Shown: positions 19,919 through 30,497 of the stretch, in pieces
Layout of the letters: every line of letters starts with the position of its first letter
Position numbering within the stretch: the first letter of the stretch is position 1
Assembly (NCBI RefSeq): GCF_019575955.1
Contig: NZ_CP080575.1
Span: 496,001 to 560,000, forward strand
Direction: 5' to 3'
DNA length: 64,000 nt
DNA from: Nesterenkonia pannonica
GTDB taxonomy: Bacteria; Actinomycetota; Actinomycetes; Actinomycetales; Micrococcaceae
The notes under the pieces: model-generated
Database searches by the model: none
What the model saw: the letters and a program-made list of their open reading frames with translations, nothing else
What the model was told of the DNA's origin: nothing
Made by a program: the position numbers and the translations under genes

Positions 19919-21883
19919 GCCGCTTACTCATCGTCATCCGCGTCGTCGCCGTCCTGGCGGTGCTGCTCGGCATCAACTATGTGGTCTGGCGCTGGCTGGA
20001 GTCCGTGAACTGGGAGGCGTGGTGGATCGCCGTGCCCCTCATCGTCGCGGAGACGTACAGCCTCATCGACACCTTCCTCTTCGCCGCGACCATGTGGAAG
20101 TCCCAGGAGCGGCCGCGGCCGACCTCGCCCCCGCAGGGCACCGTCGACGTGCTCATCACCACGTACAACGAACCCATCGGGATGGTCATGCAGACCGCTC
20201 TCGCCGCGAAGGGCATCGCCTACCCCACACCACCTACATCCTCGACGACGGGGACCGCCCCGAGATGGCCGAGGCGGCGCGTTCGGCGGGCCTCGGCTAC
20301 ATCACCCGCTCGCAGGACTGGCAGAACAAGCCGCGGCACGCCAAGGTAAGCAACCTCAACAACGCCCTGTTCCAGACGGACGGCGAGTTCCTCCTCATCC
20401 TGGACGCCGATCAGATCCCCGACCCGCTGATCCTCCACAACACCCTCGGGTACTTCGCCGACGACCCCGAGGTCGCACTGGTGCAGACCCCCAGTGGTTC
20501 ACCAACGTGGGGAGACCGACCCGCTCGGCAGCCAGGCGCCCCTCTTCTACGGGCCCATCCAACAGGGCAAGGACGGATGGAACGCCGCCTTCTTCTGCGG
20601 ATCCAACGCGGTCCTCCGGCGTGAGGCGCTCATGCAGCTGGGCATCGTCGGATACGTGCACGATCTGCAGAGCTCCACGCGGCGCACCCTGCGCGCCGCC
20701 GAGTCCCTGCTGACTCGCGAGGCCAAGCGGCACCGCTCCGCTCCCGCTCTGCAGGCTGAGCTGACTCAGCTTCGGGAGGTCACCATGCGCGCCCTCGAGG
20801 AACTGAGGAAGGGAGCCTTCCGCAGATCTCGTATACCGCGTCCACGACGCCGCAGAGAAGGCATCCCGTCGCCTCTCCTCCCAGGACGTGGAGCAGATGC
20901 GGGCGGACCTGGAGTCGCTCCAGCACCTTCCCGTTCAGCGCGACGGTGAGCTGGAAGGCATCGTCATCGACGACGCCGGGCTCCAGGCACTCATCGCCCG
21001 GGAGCACTCGCCGCTGGGCGCCGTCGAATCCGTCGCAGCCCTGCTCGATGAGCTGCGCGTAGACCGCCCCGGAGAGGCGCAGCCGATCCAGCCGCTGGCC
21101 ACCATCTCCGTCACCGAAGACATGGCCACCGCTATGCAGCTGCACTCCATGGGGTGGCGAAGCGTCTACCACCACGAGGTGCTCGCGCGTGGGCTCGCCC
21201 CCGAGGACCTGACTACGATGCTCAAGCAGCGCCTGCGCTGGGCGCAGGGAACGCTGCAGGTGATGCTGCGCGACAATCCGCTGGTGAAGAAGGGCCTCTC
21301 CGCCTACCAGCGGCTCATGTACTTCGGCACCATGTGGAGCTACCTCTCAGGCTTCGCCGCACTCGCCTACATGACCGCCCCGATCCTGTACCTCACGCTG
21401 GGCGTGCTCCCGGTGAATGCGTGGAGCGTCGACTTCTTCGCCCGCTTCATCCCGTACTTCCTGGTCAACCAGATCCTGTTCATCTACGTCTCCCGAGGCA
21501 TGAGCACCTGGCGCGGGCAGCAGTACTCCTTGGCCCTCTTCCCGCTGTGGATCAAAGCCTGCGTGACCACGGTCCTCAACGTCGTCTTCCGGCAGCCGCT
21601 GGGCTTCGTGGTCACCAAGAAGGACGGCAAGGCGGAGGGAGGACCTCCTTGGCGGGAGATCTGGCCGCAGCTGACCTTCATGGTGCTGCTCGCCGTGGCG
21701 CTCATCGTCGGCCTCGCGCGTCTGGCCGTCGGAACGGCGGACGGCACCGGCACCCTCGTCAACACGATCTGGGTGGCGTACATCCTGATCGTTCTCAGTG
21801 TGATAATTCAGGCAGCCCGATACCGCGGCCCGGCAGCGGCCCTCGACGACGACCCCGAAGGAACATCATGGACATCAGCGTGA
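19915..21883 (+). CDS. BcsA-like processive glycosyltransferase (GT2) with helical insertion
   Basis: About 656 residues, membrane-bound. Two N-terminal helices precede the GT-A domain: [29 protein letters not shown] (HAKAGNLN expected; GTAAGC at 20344), [10 protein letters not shown] and [11 protein letters not shown]. An insertion of roughly 140 charged, helix-prone residues follows (about 20640-21100), then [20 protein letters not shown] and [12 protein letters not shown], the product-binding and Q-x-x-R-W motifs. Four or more C-terminal helices form the channel. Breaks lie near 20222, 20492 and 20815. It probably makes an exported polysaccharide. Confidence 0.85.
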
Positions 21884-22199
21884 CCACCCCAGGCGACTAC
21901 GCCGTGCTCAGCCCGCAGGGAAGGCTGACCGCCGTGGGAGCGCCGATGCTGCGGAAGAATGTGGACCGTCTGCTCGAGGAGGGCAGCACCCGCATCGTCA
22001 TCGACCTCTCTCAGACCTCCTTCGTGGACTCCTCAGGCCTCGGCGCTCTCATCGGAGGACTGAAGGCAGCGCGTGTTGCCGGGGCGACCTCCGCATCGCG
22101 GCCGCCACCCCCGCGGTGATGAACGTGCTGAAGCTCACCAACCTCGACAAGGTGCTGCGCACCTATTCGTCCTCTGAGGCAGCCTTCGGCGATGGGTGA
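21868..22199 (+). CDS. STAS domain anti-sigma factor antagonist-like protein (RsbV-like)
   Basis: About 110 residues. The STAS core reads GRLTAVGAPMLRKNVDRLL, then IVIDLSQTSFVDSSGLGALIGGLKAAR, where the Ser pair in VDSSGLGAL is the usual phosphorylation site. One frameshift near 22080 (lost G) hides the C-terminal helix LRIAAATPAVMNVLKLTNL. The start lies inside the end of the glycosyltransferase gene. It should be the switch protein between the PP2C phosphatase upstream and the kinase downstream. Confidence 0.85.
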
Positions 22200-22610
22200 C
22201 CTCGACAACTGCTGCCGGGTCAGCGGCGAAGCCGAGCTGGCGCTCGTCGACAGCGTCCTCGATGAGTTCAGCAGCCTGTGCGCCCGGGTGGGGAGGTCAG
22301 CGATGATGAGCGGGATCAGTTCTCCCTGGCGGTCAGCGAGCTGCTCACGAACATGATCACTCATGGGGAGACCGACGACGCCTCCGGCGTCCGCATCAAC
22401 GCGTGCTTGTGCGTCAGGCCGGACCGTCTCACCGGCACCCTCAGCGACACTGCTCAGGAGGCCGAGGTGGTTCTCGACGGTGTGCGCATGCCGGATCCGA
22501 TGGCCGAGTCGGGCAGAGGCCTTGCCATCTCCACCATGATCCTCGACAGCCTCGAGCACACCACGGACACCGGAAACGTGTGGAGCTTCTGGCGCTCCCG
22601 GGGCCACTGA
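22192..22610 (+). CDS. ATP-binding serine kinase/anti-sigma-like protein (RsbW-like)
   Basis: About 139 residues in the HATPase_c fold. The N-box is FSLAVSELLTNMITHG and the G-box is ESGRGLAISTMILDSL, as in RsbW/SpoIIAB-type kinases. A frameshift near 22288 separates the N-terminal strand (MGDLDNCCRVSGEAELALV) from the rest. It overlaps the STAS gene. No sigma factor gene follows, so its output target may be the glycosyltransferase or a distant protein. Confidence 0.8.
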
Positions 22611-22677
22611 TCCAGGCGTTCGCTCGGAGCCTCAGCCGTTCGGCTGGGACACAGGCTGAGATGGTGGGATACAGCAC

Positions 22678-24125
22678 ATGGCACGTATTGCGGTCACCGG
22701 AGCAACTGGCTACATAGGTGGGCGCCTCGTGCCCCACCTGCTGCAGGAAGGGCACACTGTCCGCGTCCTCACGCGGCGCGCAGAGTCCCTCCGGGATGTT
22801 CCCTGGCGGAAGGACGTGGAGGTTGTCGAGGGCGACCTGTCAGACATTGAGCGCGCTCGCGAGCTCTGCACCGACATGGACGTCGTCTACTTCCTCGTCC
22901 ACTCCATGACGGGCGGCTCCGACTTCGCCGCCGTCGACAAGCAGTGTGCTGAGGCGGTGGGATCTGCGGCCAAGGAGTGCGGTGTGCGCAGCATCGTGTA
23001 TCTTTCGGGGCTCCACCCCGAGGGCGAGCTCAGTCCGCACCTGCGCTCGCGCGTCGAGGTCGGCGAGATCCTCGAGGCCAGCGGCGTACCCGTGCTCACC
23101 CTCCAGGCCGGTCTGGTCATCGGCTCCGGCTCGGCCAGCTTCGAAATGATCCGCCACCTCACCGACGTGCTGCCTGCGATGCCGTCGCCGCGCTGGGTCC
23201 TGAACAGGGTGCAGCCCATCGCCGTGCGGGACGCTCTGCACTACCTCACCCGGGCAGCCGATGTGGAGCTGACCGAAAGCGTCCGTCGCGACATCGGCGG
23301 CCCCGACGTGCACACCTACGCCCAACTGATGAAGCGCTACGCGCGCGCCGCGCTTCCGGGAGCCGATCGTGATGCCGCTGCCCGTGCTCACGCCATGGCT
23401 GGCCGCACAGTGGGTCAACCTCGTCACCCCCATCCCGCGTTCGCTGGCCATCCCGCTCGTGCAGTCCCTGCAGCACGACTGCCTCGTCAAGGGCAACAGG
23501 ATCGATGACCTCATTCCGCCTCCGGACTCCGGACTGACGGACTATGACACCGCCGTGGGTCTGGCGCTGGAGAAGATGTCCGCCGACCTCGTCGAGACCA
23601 CATGGGCCGGAGCCCACCCGCTCGAGACTCCTCCGAACCTCTGCCCTCCGACCCCGACTGGTCCGGCCGCACCGTCCTGATCGACAAGCGGGAAGCCATC
23701 AGCACCGCCTCGCCCGAGGCGGTCTTCAGCGTCATCGAGAGCATCGGCGGCGAGAAGGGCTACTTCTCCCTGTCAAGGCGTGGCGTCTGCGCGGACTCGC
23801 CGACAAGCTCATAGGCGGCGTCGGGCTCGGCCGCGGCCGCCGGAGCAGGAGGAGCTGCAGCTGGGCGACGCGGTGGACTGGTGGCGGGTGGAGAGCCTGG
23901 ACCCAGGCAGACTGCTGCGGCTCCGAGCTGAGATGAAGACCCCGGGGCAGGCCTGGCTCGAATTCCGCGTCGAGCCCGACGGCGATGGTTCGATCCTGAC
24001 CCAGCGCGCCATCTTTTCCCCTCGGGGCTCGGGGTCGGGCCTACTGGCTGGCGCTGGCGCCGTTCCACGCGATCATCTTCCGCAAGATGGTCGCGCGGCT
24101 CACGGCTGAGGCCGAGGCTCGGTAG
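22678..24125 (+). CDS. NAD(P)-binding SDR with C-terminal DUF2867 domain
   Basis: About 482 residues. The N-terminal Rossmann domain starts RIAVTGATGYIGGRLVPHLL and continues VYFLVHSM and IVYLSGLHPEG; VQPIAVRDALHYL is a typical later element. The C-terminal third (VLIDKREAISTASPEAVFSV to IFRKMVARL) matches DUF2867/SRPBCC-like. Breaks occur near 23355, 23620, 23775 and 24025. Genes of this type occur in light-induced clusters with photolyase and carotenoid genes. The 3-prime end overlaps the convergent marR gene. Confidence 0.75.
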
Positions 24126-24653
24126 CGCACAGGTCATCCAGGAAGCCGATGATCGTCCGGCGCTCCTGCGACGTGAGCTCCGCGGCCACACGGAATCGCT
24201 CAGCATGCGTCTTCCCCACCAGCGTGCGAGCGCTTCGACGGGTCTCCTCGGTGACCTCCACCGCGGTGCTCCGCCGATCCGCAGGGTGCGGCAGGCGCAG
24301 GATGTGGTCCTTCGCGGCAAGTCTGTCGAGGATCTTCGTCACCGAGGCCGTGGACACCCCAGGTGCTTGGCCAGGTCGCTCGGAGTCACCACCCGGCCTG
24401 CGCTCATGCCCGCCATGACGAATCGGATGGCACGCATGTCCGTCTCGCCGAGCTCCATGTGCCTGCGTGAGGCTTCGCTCATGCGCCGCTCGGCGGCTCG
24501 CCACCGGCGCATAGCATCCAGCACAGCGGCAGCTTCGGAGACCTCCTCGGGCGTCATAGCGCCCCGGCTGAGCCGTGTGCTCTCAGGGTCCATCGCCAGG
24601 AGCTCAGAGATCGGCTCTTCGGCGGGCCCGAGCGGTTCGGCAACGTGCATCAT
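24100..24653 (-). CDS. MarR family regulator, CrtR-like position
   Basis: About 185 residues. The long N-terminal segment (HVAEPLGPAEEPISELL) precedes the winged helix: ELGETDMRAIRFVMAG, TPSDLAKHLG, STASVTKILDRLAAK and HPADRRSTAVEV. One frameshift lies near 24360. It diverges from idi-crtBIYeYfEb with an AT-rich gap of 65 bases between. In Corynebacterium the MarR protein CrtR sits divergent to the carotenoid operon and represses it; this is the likely counterpart here (inference). Confidence 0.8.
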
Positions 24654-24663
24654 AGGAGATCCC

Positions 24664-24706
24664 CAGTTACGATTAGCTAAGTTAATTACTAGATAGACTA
24701 GCTGAT
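24664..24706. promoter_or_regulatory. AT-rich divergent promoter region with palindromes, carotenoid operon
   Basis: In a GC-rich setting this gap is strongly AT-rich. It contains the palindrome TTAGCTAA (24673-24680) and CTAGATAGACTAG (24691-24703), an inverted CTAG pair. Both would suit binding by the divergent MarR protein. No experiment is implied by the sequence alone. Confidence 0.45.
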
Positions 24707-24718
24707 TGAGGAGCATCT

Positions 24719-25281
24719 ATGGAGCCTGCGATCTCAGACCAGGTGGTCCTTGTGACTCCTCAGGGCGAAGCACGAGGAACCCTCCTCAAGAGTGAGGCCC
24801 ACGGCACCGATACGCCGCTGCATCTCGGCTTCTCCTGCCATGCCATCGACGGCCGGGGGCGCGTCCTGGTCACGCGCCGGGCGCTGAGCAAACGGACCTG
24901 GCCAGGCGTGTGGACCAATTCGTTCTGCGGGCACCCGGGCCCCGGCGAGGCGTGGGAGGACGCGGTCAGACGCCACGGAATGTCGGAATTGGGGCTCGCC
25001 ATCCATGAGGTCGTCTCTGCGCTGCCTGACTTCCGGTACCGCGCCACTGATGCCTCCGGCGTGGTGGAGAACGAGATATGCCCCGTCTTCACCGCGTCCG
25101 CCGAGGATCTTCCGGAGCCGAACCCCACGAGGTCGTGGAGACGGCATGGGTGGCCCCGCATGATCTGCGCAGCGCCGTGGAGGCCGCACCGTGGGCCTTC
25201 AGCCCCTGGATGGTGCTGCAGATTCCACAGATGCCGCTCTACGGAGGCACTCCCAGCAGCGACGCGTCCCCGGGGGCGTGA
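24719..25281 (+). CDS. idi: Isopentenyl-diphosphate isomerase, type 1
   Basis: About 187 residues, Nudix fold; interconverts IPP and DMAPP for terpenoid synthesis in the cytoplasm. HLGFSCHAID, TWPGVWTNSFCGHPGPGE (catalytic Cys and metal-binding residues) and a Nudix-like RRHGMSELGL are visible, then ENEICPVF. A frameshift near 25120 separates HEVVETAWVAPHDL. GAGGAGC lies 8 bases before the ATG. The stop overlaps crtB (TGATG). It opens the carotenoid operon. Confidence 0.9.
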
Positions 25282-26170
25282 TGAGCGTCGTGCCCGCCAG
25301 CAGCGATCTCGGCCTCTACACCAGCTCCGCCCAGGCCGCGGCCGCTGGTGATTGATGCCTACTCGACCTCCTTCGGCCTTGCGACCAGCCTGCTGCCCGC
25401 TGAGACGCGCACAGGCATCCGCAGCATCTACGCGCTGGTGCGCGTCGCCGACGAGATCGTCGATGGAACAGCAGAGGAGGCGGGGCTCGACGCGGAGCAG
25501 CAGCGCGAGGTCCTCGACGCGCTCGAGAGTGAGACCCTCGAGGCCCTCGAGCGAGGGTTCAGCGCCAACCTCGTCGTCCACGCCTTCGCGGTCGCGGCCC
25601 GCACGTCCTCGCTCGAAGCCTCGCTGGTGACCGCATTCTTCGCATCCATGCGACGGGATCTGGAGCCCGTGCAGTCGCTGAGCCGTGAGGAGTACAGCAC
25701 CTACATCTACGGCTCCGCCGAAGTCGTCGGGCTGATGTGCCTGCGCGTGTTCCTGATGCACGAGACGCTCACCCCGGAGGAGCGCGCCGACGCCGAGGCG
25801 GGCGCCTCCAGCCTCGGAGCCGCGTTTCAGAAGGTGAACTTCCTACGCGACCTCGGGAGGACGCCCAGCAGAGGGGCAGGGCGTACTTTCCTGGGACCGT
25901 GCCCGGGCAGCTCAGCGAGTCGGAGAAGGTCGCGTTCCTGCGCGAGATCGAGGCGGACCTCGCAGCGGCGCGCAAAGCCCTGCCGCTCCTGCCGCCCGGG
26001 CCGCGCAGGGCCACCGCCCTGGCTGCATCCCTCTTCGGGAGCTCGCGGCCAGGCTCAGAACCACTCCGGTCGAAGAGCTGCAGAGCCGACGCGTCAGCGT
26101 GCCCACACGTACCAAGCTGCGCCTGCTCATGGCAGTTCTCGCGGCCGAAGCAGCAGGAGGCCTGCGATGA
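25281..26170 (+). CDS. crtB: Phytoene synthase
   Basis: About 297 residues; condenses two GGPP to phytoene. The sequence shows DAYSTSFGLATSLLP, IYALVRVADEIVDG (first Asp-rich motif) and AFQKVNFLRDLGR plus the second Asp-rich stretch in another frame (EDAQQRGRAYFPG). Breaks lie near 25345 and 25855, and about 26040. The stop overlaps crtI. No GGPP synthase gene (crtE) is in the window, so the precursor comes from elsewhere. Confidence 0.9.
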
Positions 26171-27710
26171 AGCGCGGACGCACAGAGACCAAGAGCGCCA
26201 TCGTGATCGGCGGGGGCTTCTCAGGCCTCGCTACGGCCGCCCTGCTCGCCAAAGACGGCATCGATGTGACGGTGCTCGAAGGCCGCGACACTCTGGGCGG
26301 ACGGGTAGGCGAGTGGCACGAGCAGGGCTTTCGATTCGAGACCGGCCCCTCCTGGTACCTGATGCCCGAGGTCTTCGACCGCTTCTTCGAGCAGATGGGC
26401 ACCTCCACCGAGGCGCAGCTGGACCTCGTCACCCTCGACCCGGCCTACCGGGTCTTCTTCGAAGAGGACCCTGACCCCTTCGACCTCCCGGACCAGGGTT
26501 CCCTCCAGGCGCTGAAGGCGCTGGAGAAGGAACCGGGCTCCCTCGACGAGTACATGCGGTCCGCCGCCGTGGCCTGCCGTCTCGCCACGGACCGGCTGCT
26601 CTACTCCACGTACAGCTCGCTCAAGGACTTTACCGACCCCGCTCTGCTTCGCCATCTGCCCCGGCTGCTGCGCCTGCTGGCCGAACCGATGGAACGCTTC
26701 ATCAGCAGGCACACCTCCGACTCACGCGTGCAGAAGGTGCTCGGATATCCGGCCGTCTTCCTGGGCACCTCGCCGAAGGACGCGCCCAGCCTCTATCACC
26801 TGATGAGCCATCTGGACATCAATCAGTCGGTTCTCTATCCCCGCGGAGGGTTCACCGCCATCGTGCAGGCTGCGGCTCGCCTGGCCGAGGACCACGGCGC
26901 TGACGTGCGCACCGGATGCAGAGTCCAGCACATCGCTGCGTCAAAGGCCGTGCCACCGGAGTCCACTTCACCGATGCCGAGGACGACGGCAATTCCTGGA
27001 GGCCGACGCGGTGGTCACCAGCGCAGACATGCACCACACCGAGACGCGGCTGCTCTCCCCGGAGCACCGCACGCGCTCCGACCGCGACTGGACGCGCAGG
27101 GATCCCGGCCCCGGGGCCGTCTTGGCGCTGCTCGGGGTGGAGGGCGAGCTTCCGGAGCTGGCGCACCACTCGCTGTTCTTCACTGAGGACTGGCAGAAGG
27201 GCTTCGACGAGATCGCGGGGGTCCGCGCGCCCGCCGGGCCCCCGCGATCCGTGTACGTGTCTTAAGCCCAGCGCCACCGATGACGTCGCACCGGAGGGCA
27301 CGAGAACCTCTTCGTCCTGGTGCCTGTCCGCGCCGATGAGAGTCTCGGAGGAGGCGGCGTCGACGGAGCGGGGACGCCCAGGTGGAGCAGATCGTCGACG
27401 AGTCCATCGACCAGATCGCGGCGTGGTAGGCATCGACGGTCTGAAGGACCGTGTGCGGGTTCGCCGAAGCATCGGCCCTGCAGATTTCGCCCGCGAGTAC
27501 GGCGCCTGGAAGGGCGGGGCGCTCGGACCGGCCCACACCCTGCGCCAGAGCGCGTTCTTCCGCGGCCCCATCCGCTCCCCGAAGCTCGACGGGCTCTACT
27601 ACACCGGCAGCACCACCATGCCGGGCATCGGCGTGCCCATGTGCCTGATCAGCGCCGAACTGGTGCGGATGTCGCTGCGACGGGCCGCCGGGAGGCCCAC
27701 CGATGCCTGA
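26167..27710 (+). CDS. crtI: Phytoene desaturase
   Basis: FAD enzyme of about 515 residues converting phytoene to lycopene. The dinucleotide motif is AIVIGGGFSGLATAALLA, then GGRVGEWHEQGFRFETGPSWYLMP cut here, YPRGGFTAIVQAAARLAE and the C-terminal signature GLYYTGSTTMPGIGVPMCLIS. Frame breaks are near 26945, 26990, 27258, 27300 and 27375. The one at 27258 creates a stop on CTTAAGCC, where Arg-Pro is expected. It overlaps crtB and crtYe. Confidence 0.9.
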
Positions 27711-28050
27711 GGCCCTCATCGGCTTCGTCTATCTGGCGGGCCTGATCCTCTCGCTGGGCGGCATGCTGCTCATCGATCACCGGTTCTCGCTGTTCGTCTT
27801 CAGCAACCCGATGCGTGCCGCCGCGGTGCTGGTCATCGGCGTCGCCTTCTTCCTCCTGTGGGACGCCGGAGGCATTGCCCTGGGCATCTTCTTCCAGGGC
27901 ACGGGTCCCTACATGACCGGTGTAGTCCTTGCCCCGGAGCTGCCGCTTGAGGAGGTCGTGTTCCTCACGTTCCTCTGCCACCTGACGATGGTTCTCACCC
28001 TGGGCGCACACCGTCTCCTCCAGCATCGGAGGTCAGCATGGGCGAACTGA
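27703..28050 (+). CDS. crtYe: Lycopene cyclase subunit, CrtYe type
   Basis: Intact, 115 residues with three membrane helices (GFVYLAGLILSLGGMLLID, AAAVLVIGVAFFLLWD, and EEVVFLTFLCHLTMVLTLG). The conserved acidic PELPLEEVVFL motif of the heterodimeric C50 cyclase family is present. It works with CrtYf to form epsilon or beta ends on C50 carotenoids after CrtEb. Its end overlaps crtYf. Confidence 0.9.
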   Translation: MPEALIGFVYLAGLILSLGGMLLIDHRFSLFVFSNPMRAAAVLVIGVAFFLLWDAGGIALGIFFQGTGPYMTGVVLAPELPLEEVVFLTFLCHLTMVLTLGAHRLLQHRRSAWAN

Positions 28051-28402
28051 CCTACGCGGTGCTGTGCATCCCCTTTCTGCTGATCAGCGCGGCTGCCGCG
28101 GTCACTGCCCGACGCGCTCACCTGCGCCGCCGTGCGAGCGGAAGCGTGCACGCCGAGGCGCGGCCGCGGGATCTCGTCGTCGCCGCTGCCCTGGCCATGG
28201 GGGTGCTGTTCGTGCTCACCGCCATCTTCGACAACGTGATCATCGGCATCGGCCTGGTCGCCTACGACGAATCCGTCATCTCCGGGCTGCGCATCGGACG
28301 CGCGCCGATCGAAGACTTCGCCTACCCCTGGCGGGTGTGATCCTGCTGCTTAAGCGCTGTGGGTCCTGCTGAGGCCCCTCGGATCCGCAGGGAGCGCGAT
28401 GA
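28038..28402 (+). CDS. crtYf: Lycopene cyclase subunit, CrtYf type
   Basis: About 120 residues; the second half of the cyclase. GGAGGT lies just before the ATG. FDNVIIGIGLVAYD and RAPIEDFAYP are the family motifs. The last helix (AGVILLPALWVLLRP) is read only after correcting a lost C near 28325 and GCTTAAGC at 28348, where Leu-Pro-Ala is expected. The exact stop is uncertain; ATGATC at the crtEb start probably supplies it. Confidence 0.85.
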
Positions 28403-29264
28403 TCGCTGAGCTGCTCCGCTCCTCCCGCCCGCTGAGCTGGATCAACACGGCCTACCCTTCGCCGCCGCCTGGCTGCTCGCCGGGGAGACGTCGGCGCGGA
28501 GCTGATCGTCGGCTCCCTCTTCTTCCTCATCCCGTACAACCTGGCGATGTACGGCATCAACGACGTGTTCGACTATGCCTCCGACCTCGCCAACCCTCGC
28601 AAGGGCGGTGCCGAGGGGCGCTGCTCGACACCTCTCTCCACCGGCCCACACTGATCGCCAGCGGGGTGCTCGCCGCACCCTTCGTCATCGTGCTGGTCGC
28701 GCTGGGGAACCCGGCCTCCTGGGCGGTGCTGGCGGTGAGCCTCCTGGCCGTCGTCGCCTACTCCGCCCCGCCGCTGCGCACCAGGAGATCCCGGTCCTCG
28801 ACTCGGTCACCTCCAGCCTGCACTTCGTCACGCCCGCCGCCTACGCGGTTGCACTGGTAAACGGCGAGGTCAGCGTCGCCGTCGCCTGCGCCCTCGGAGC
28901 CTTCTTCCTCTGGGGCATGGCCAGCCACGCGTTCGGCGCCGTACAGGACATCGGTCCGGACCGCGCCATGCGGCATCAGCTCCATCGCCACAGCGCTCGG
29001 CGCCCGCCTCACCGTCCGAATCTCCCTGGCGCTGTGGGCTGCGGCCGGGGTGCTGATGCTCGGCGCCGGCTGGCCCTGGGCGCTCGCAAGCCTGCTCGCC
29101 CTGCCCTATCTTCTGGCGGCTGCGCCCACGCCCGACTCACCGACGAGACCGCCGCCCGAGCGCACAGCGGGTGGCGTCACTTCCTCTGGATCAACTACGT
29201 GGCCGGGGCTGCACTGACGCTCCTGCTTCTTGAACACCGAACAATCGCCCCAAGCGCAGTATGA
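28399..29264 (+). CDS. crtEb: Lycopene elongase (UbiA prenyltransferase)
   Basis: About 289 residues, membrane UbiA fold; adds C5 units to lycopene to give the C50 backbone. The first Asp motif is NDVFDYASDLANPRKGG and the second lies in GAVQDIGPDRAAG. SRPLSWINTAYPFAAAWLL is conserved at the N-terminus. Frameshifts near 28450 (CCCC to CCC), 28612, 28785, 28965 and 29115. It ends the carotenoid operon, so the pigment is predicted to be decaprenoxanthin- or sarcinaxanthin-like. Confidence 0.85.
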
Positions 29265-29277
29265 AAGGACAGGCACC

Positions 29278-30495
29278 ATGTCAGAGAACGGTCTGAGCTC
29301 AGCCGCTGCGAACAGCAGCGAGTCTGAGACCACCCAGGTCCCCTTCGCCAGCGAAGCCTCACTCCACGGACCCAAGCACGTGACGGTCCCGCAGGAGTAC
29401 GACGCCATCATGCTCGTAAGCTTCGGCGGTCGGAGGGTCAGGACGATGTGATCCCCTTCCTGCGCAACGTCACCCGCGGCCGAGGCATCCCGGACGAGCG
29501 GCTCGAGGAGGTGGCCACGCACTACCGCCACTTCGGCGGCGTGAGCCCCATCAACGAGCACAACCGCCAGCTGCGCCAGGCCATCGAGGATGAGATGCGC
29601 CGCCGCGGCCTCGACCTTCCCATCTACTGGGGCAACCGAAACTGGGCCCCCTATCTGGAGGAGAAGGTCAAGGAGGCCGCCGACGCAAACCACACCCGGA
29701 TTCTGGGAGTGGCGACCAGCGCATACAGCTCATACTCCTCGTGCCGCCAGTACCGCGAGGACTTCGCGAGAGCGATCCTGGACAACGGGCTCGAAGGAAA
29801 GGTCCGCATCGACAAGGTGCGCCAGTTCTTCGACGTTCCCGGCTTCGTCAAGCCCTTCGCCGACGGGGTCGCCGATGCGCTGAAGGGATTCTCGGATCAG
29901 GGGTCGCCCCGAGGACATCCGCGTCCTCTTCGCCACCCACTCGATCCCGACCGCCGATGCTGAGCGGTCCGGTCCTCAGGAGCTCGGCCTGGGCGAAGGC
30001 GGAGCCTACGCCGCCCAGCACCTGGCCGTGGGCGGGCAGATCATGAACCAGCTGCGCGAGGAGGGAAGAGTAGGCGCCGAGACCCAGTGGGAGCTCGTCT
30101 ACCAGTCACGCTCCGGCCCGCCCTCCCAGCCGTGGCTGGAGCCCGACGTCTGCGACCGCATCGCCGAGCTTCCCGCCGAAGGGGCCAAGGCTGTGGCCGT
30201 GGTTCCCCTGGGCTTCCTCAGCGACCACATGGAAGTCATGTGGGATCTCGATGAGGAGGCCATGGAAGCAGCGGAGGAGGTAAGCCTGCACGCAGTGCGC
30301 ACCCCCACGCCCGGTTCCCACGCAGACTTCGTCTCCAGCGTCGTGGACCTCATCGAGGAGAGGATGCAGGCCACCCCGGTGGACCAGCGCCCCCACACGA
30401 CAGACCTGGGCCCCTGGTTCGACGTCTGCCGCCCCGGATGCTGCGAGAACGTCCGGCTCGGCTTCAAGCCCGCCGCGTCCGGGGTCAAGCCCTAA
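29278..30495 (+). CDS. hemH: Ferrochelatase (coproporphyrin-type)
   Basis: About 406 residues; inserts iron into the porphyrin in the last part of haem synthesis. A 40-residue acidic leader precedes YDAIMLVSFGG. Other motifs: FLRNVTRGRGIP, YWGNRNWAPYLEEKV, ATSAYSSYSSCRQYREDF, FATHSIP, YQSRSGPPSQPWLEPDV and VVPLGFLSDHMEV. The C-terminal FDVCRPGCCENVRLG fits the cluster ligands of actinobacterial enzymes. AEEAGLHAV reads AEEVSLHAV at 30285 (GTAAGC). Breaks near 29433 (lost C) and 29905. It follows crtEb closely. Confidence 0.9.
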
Positions 30496-30497
30496 CG

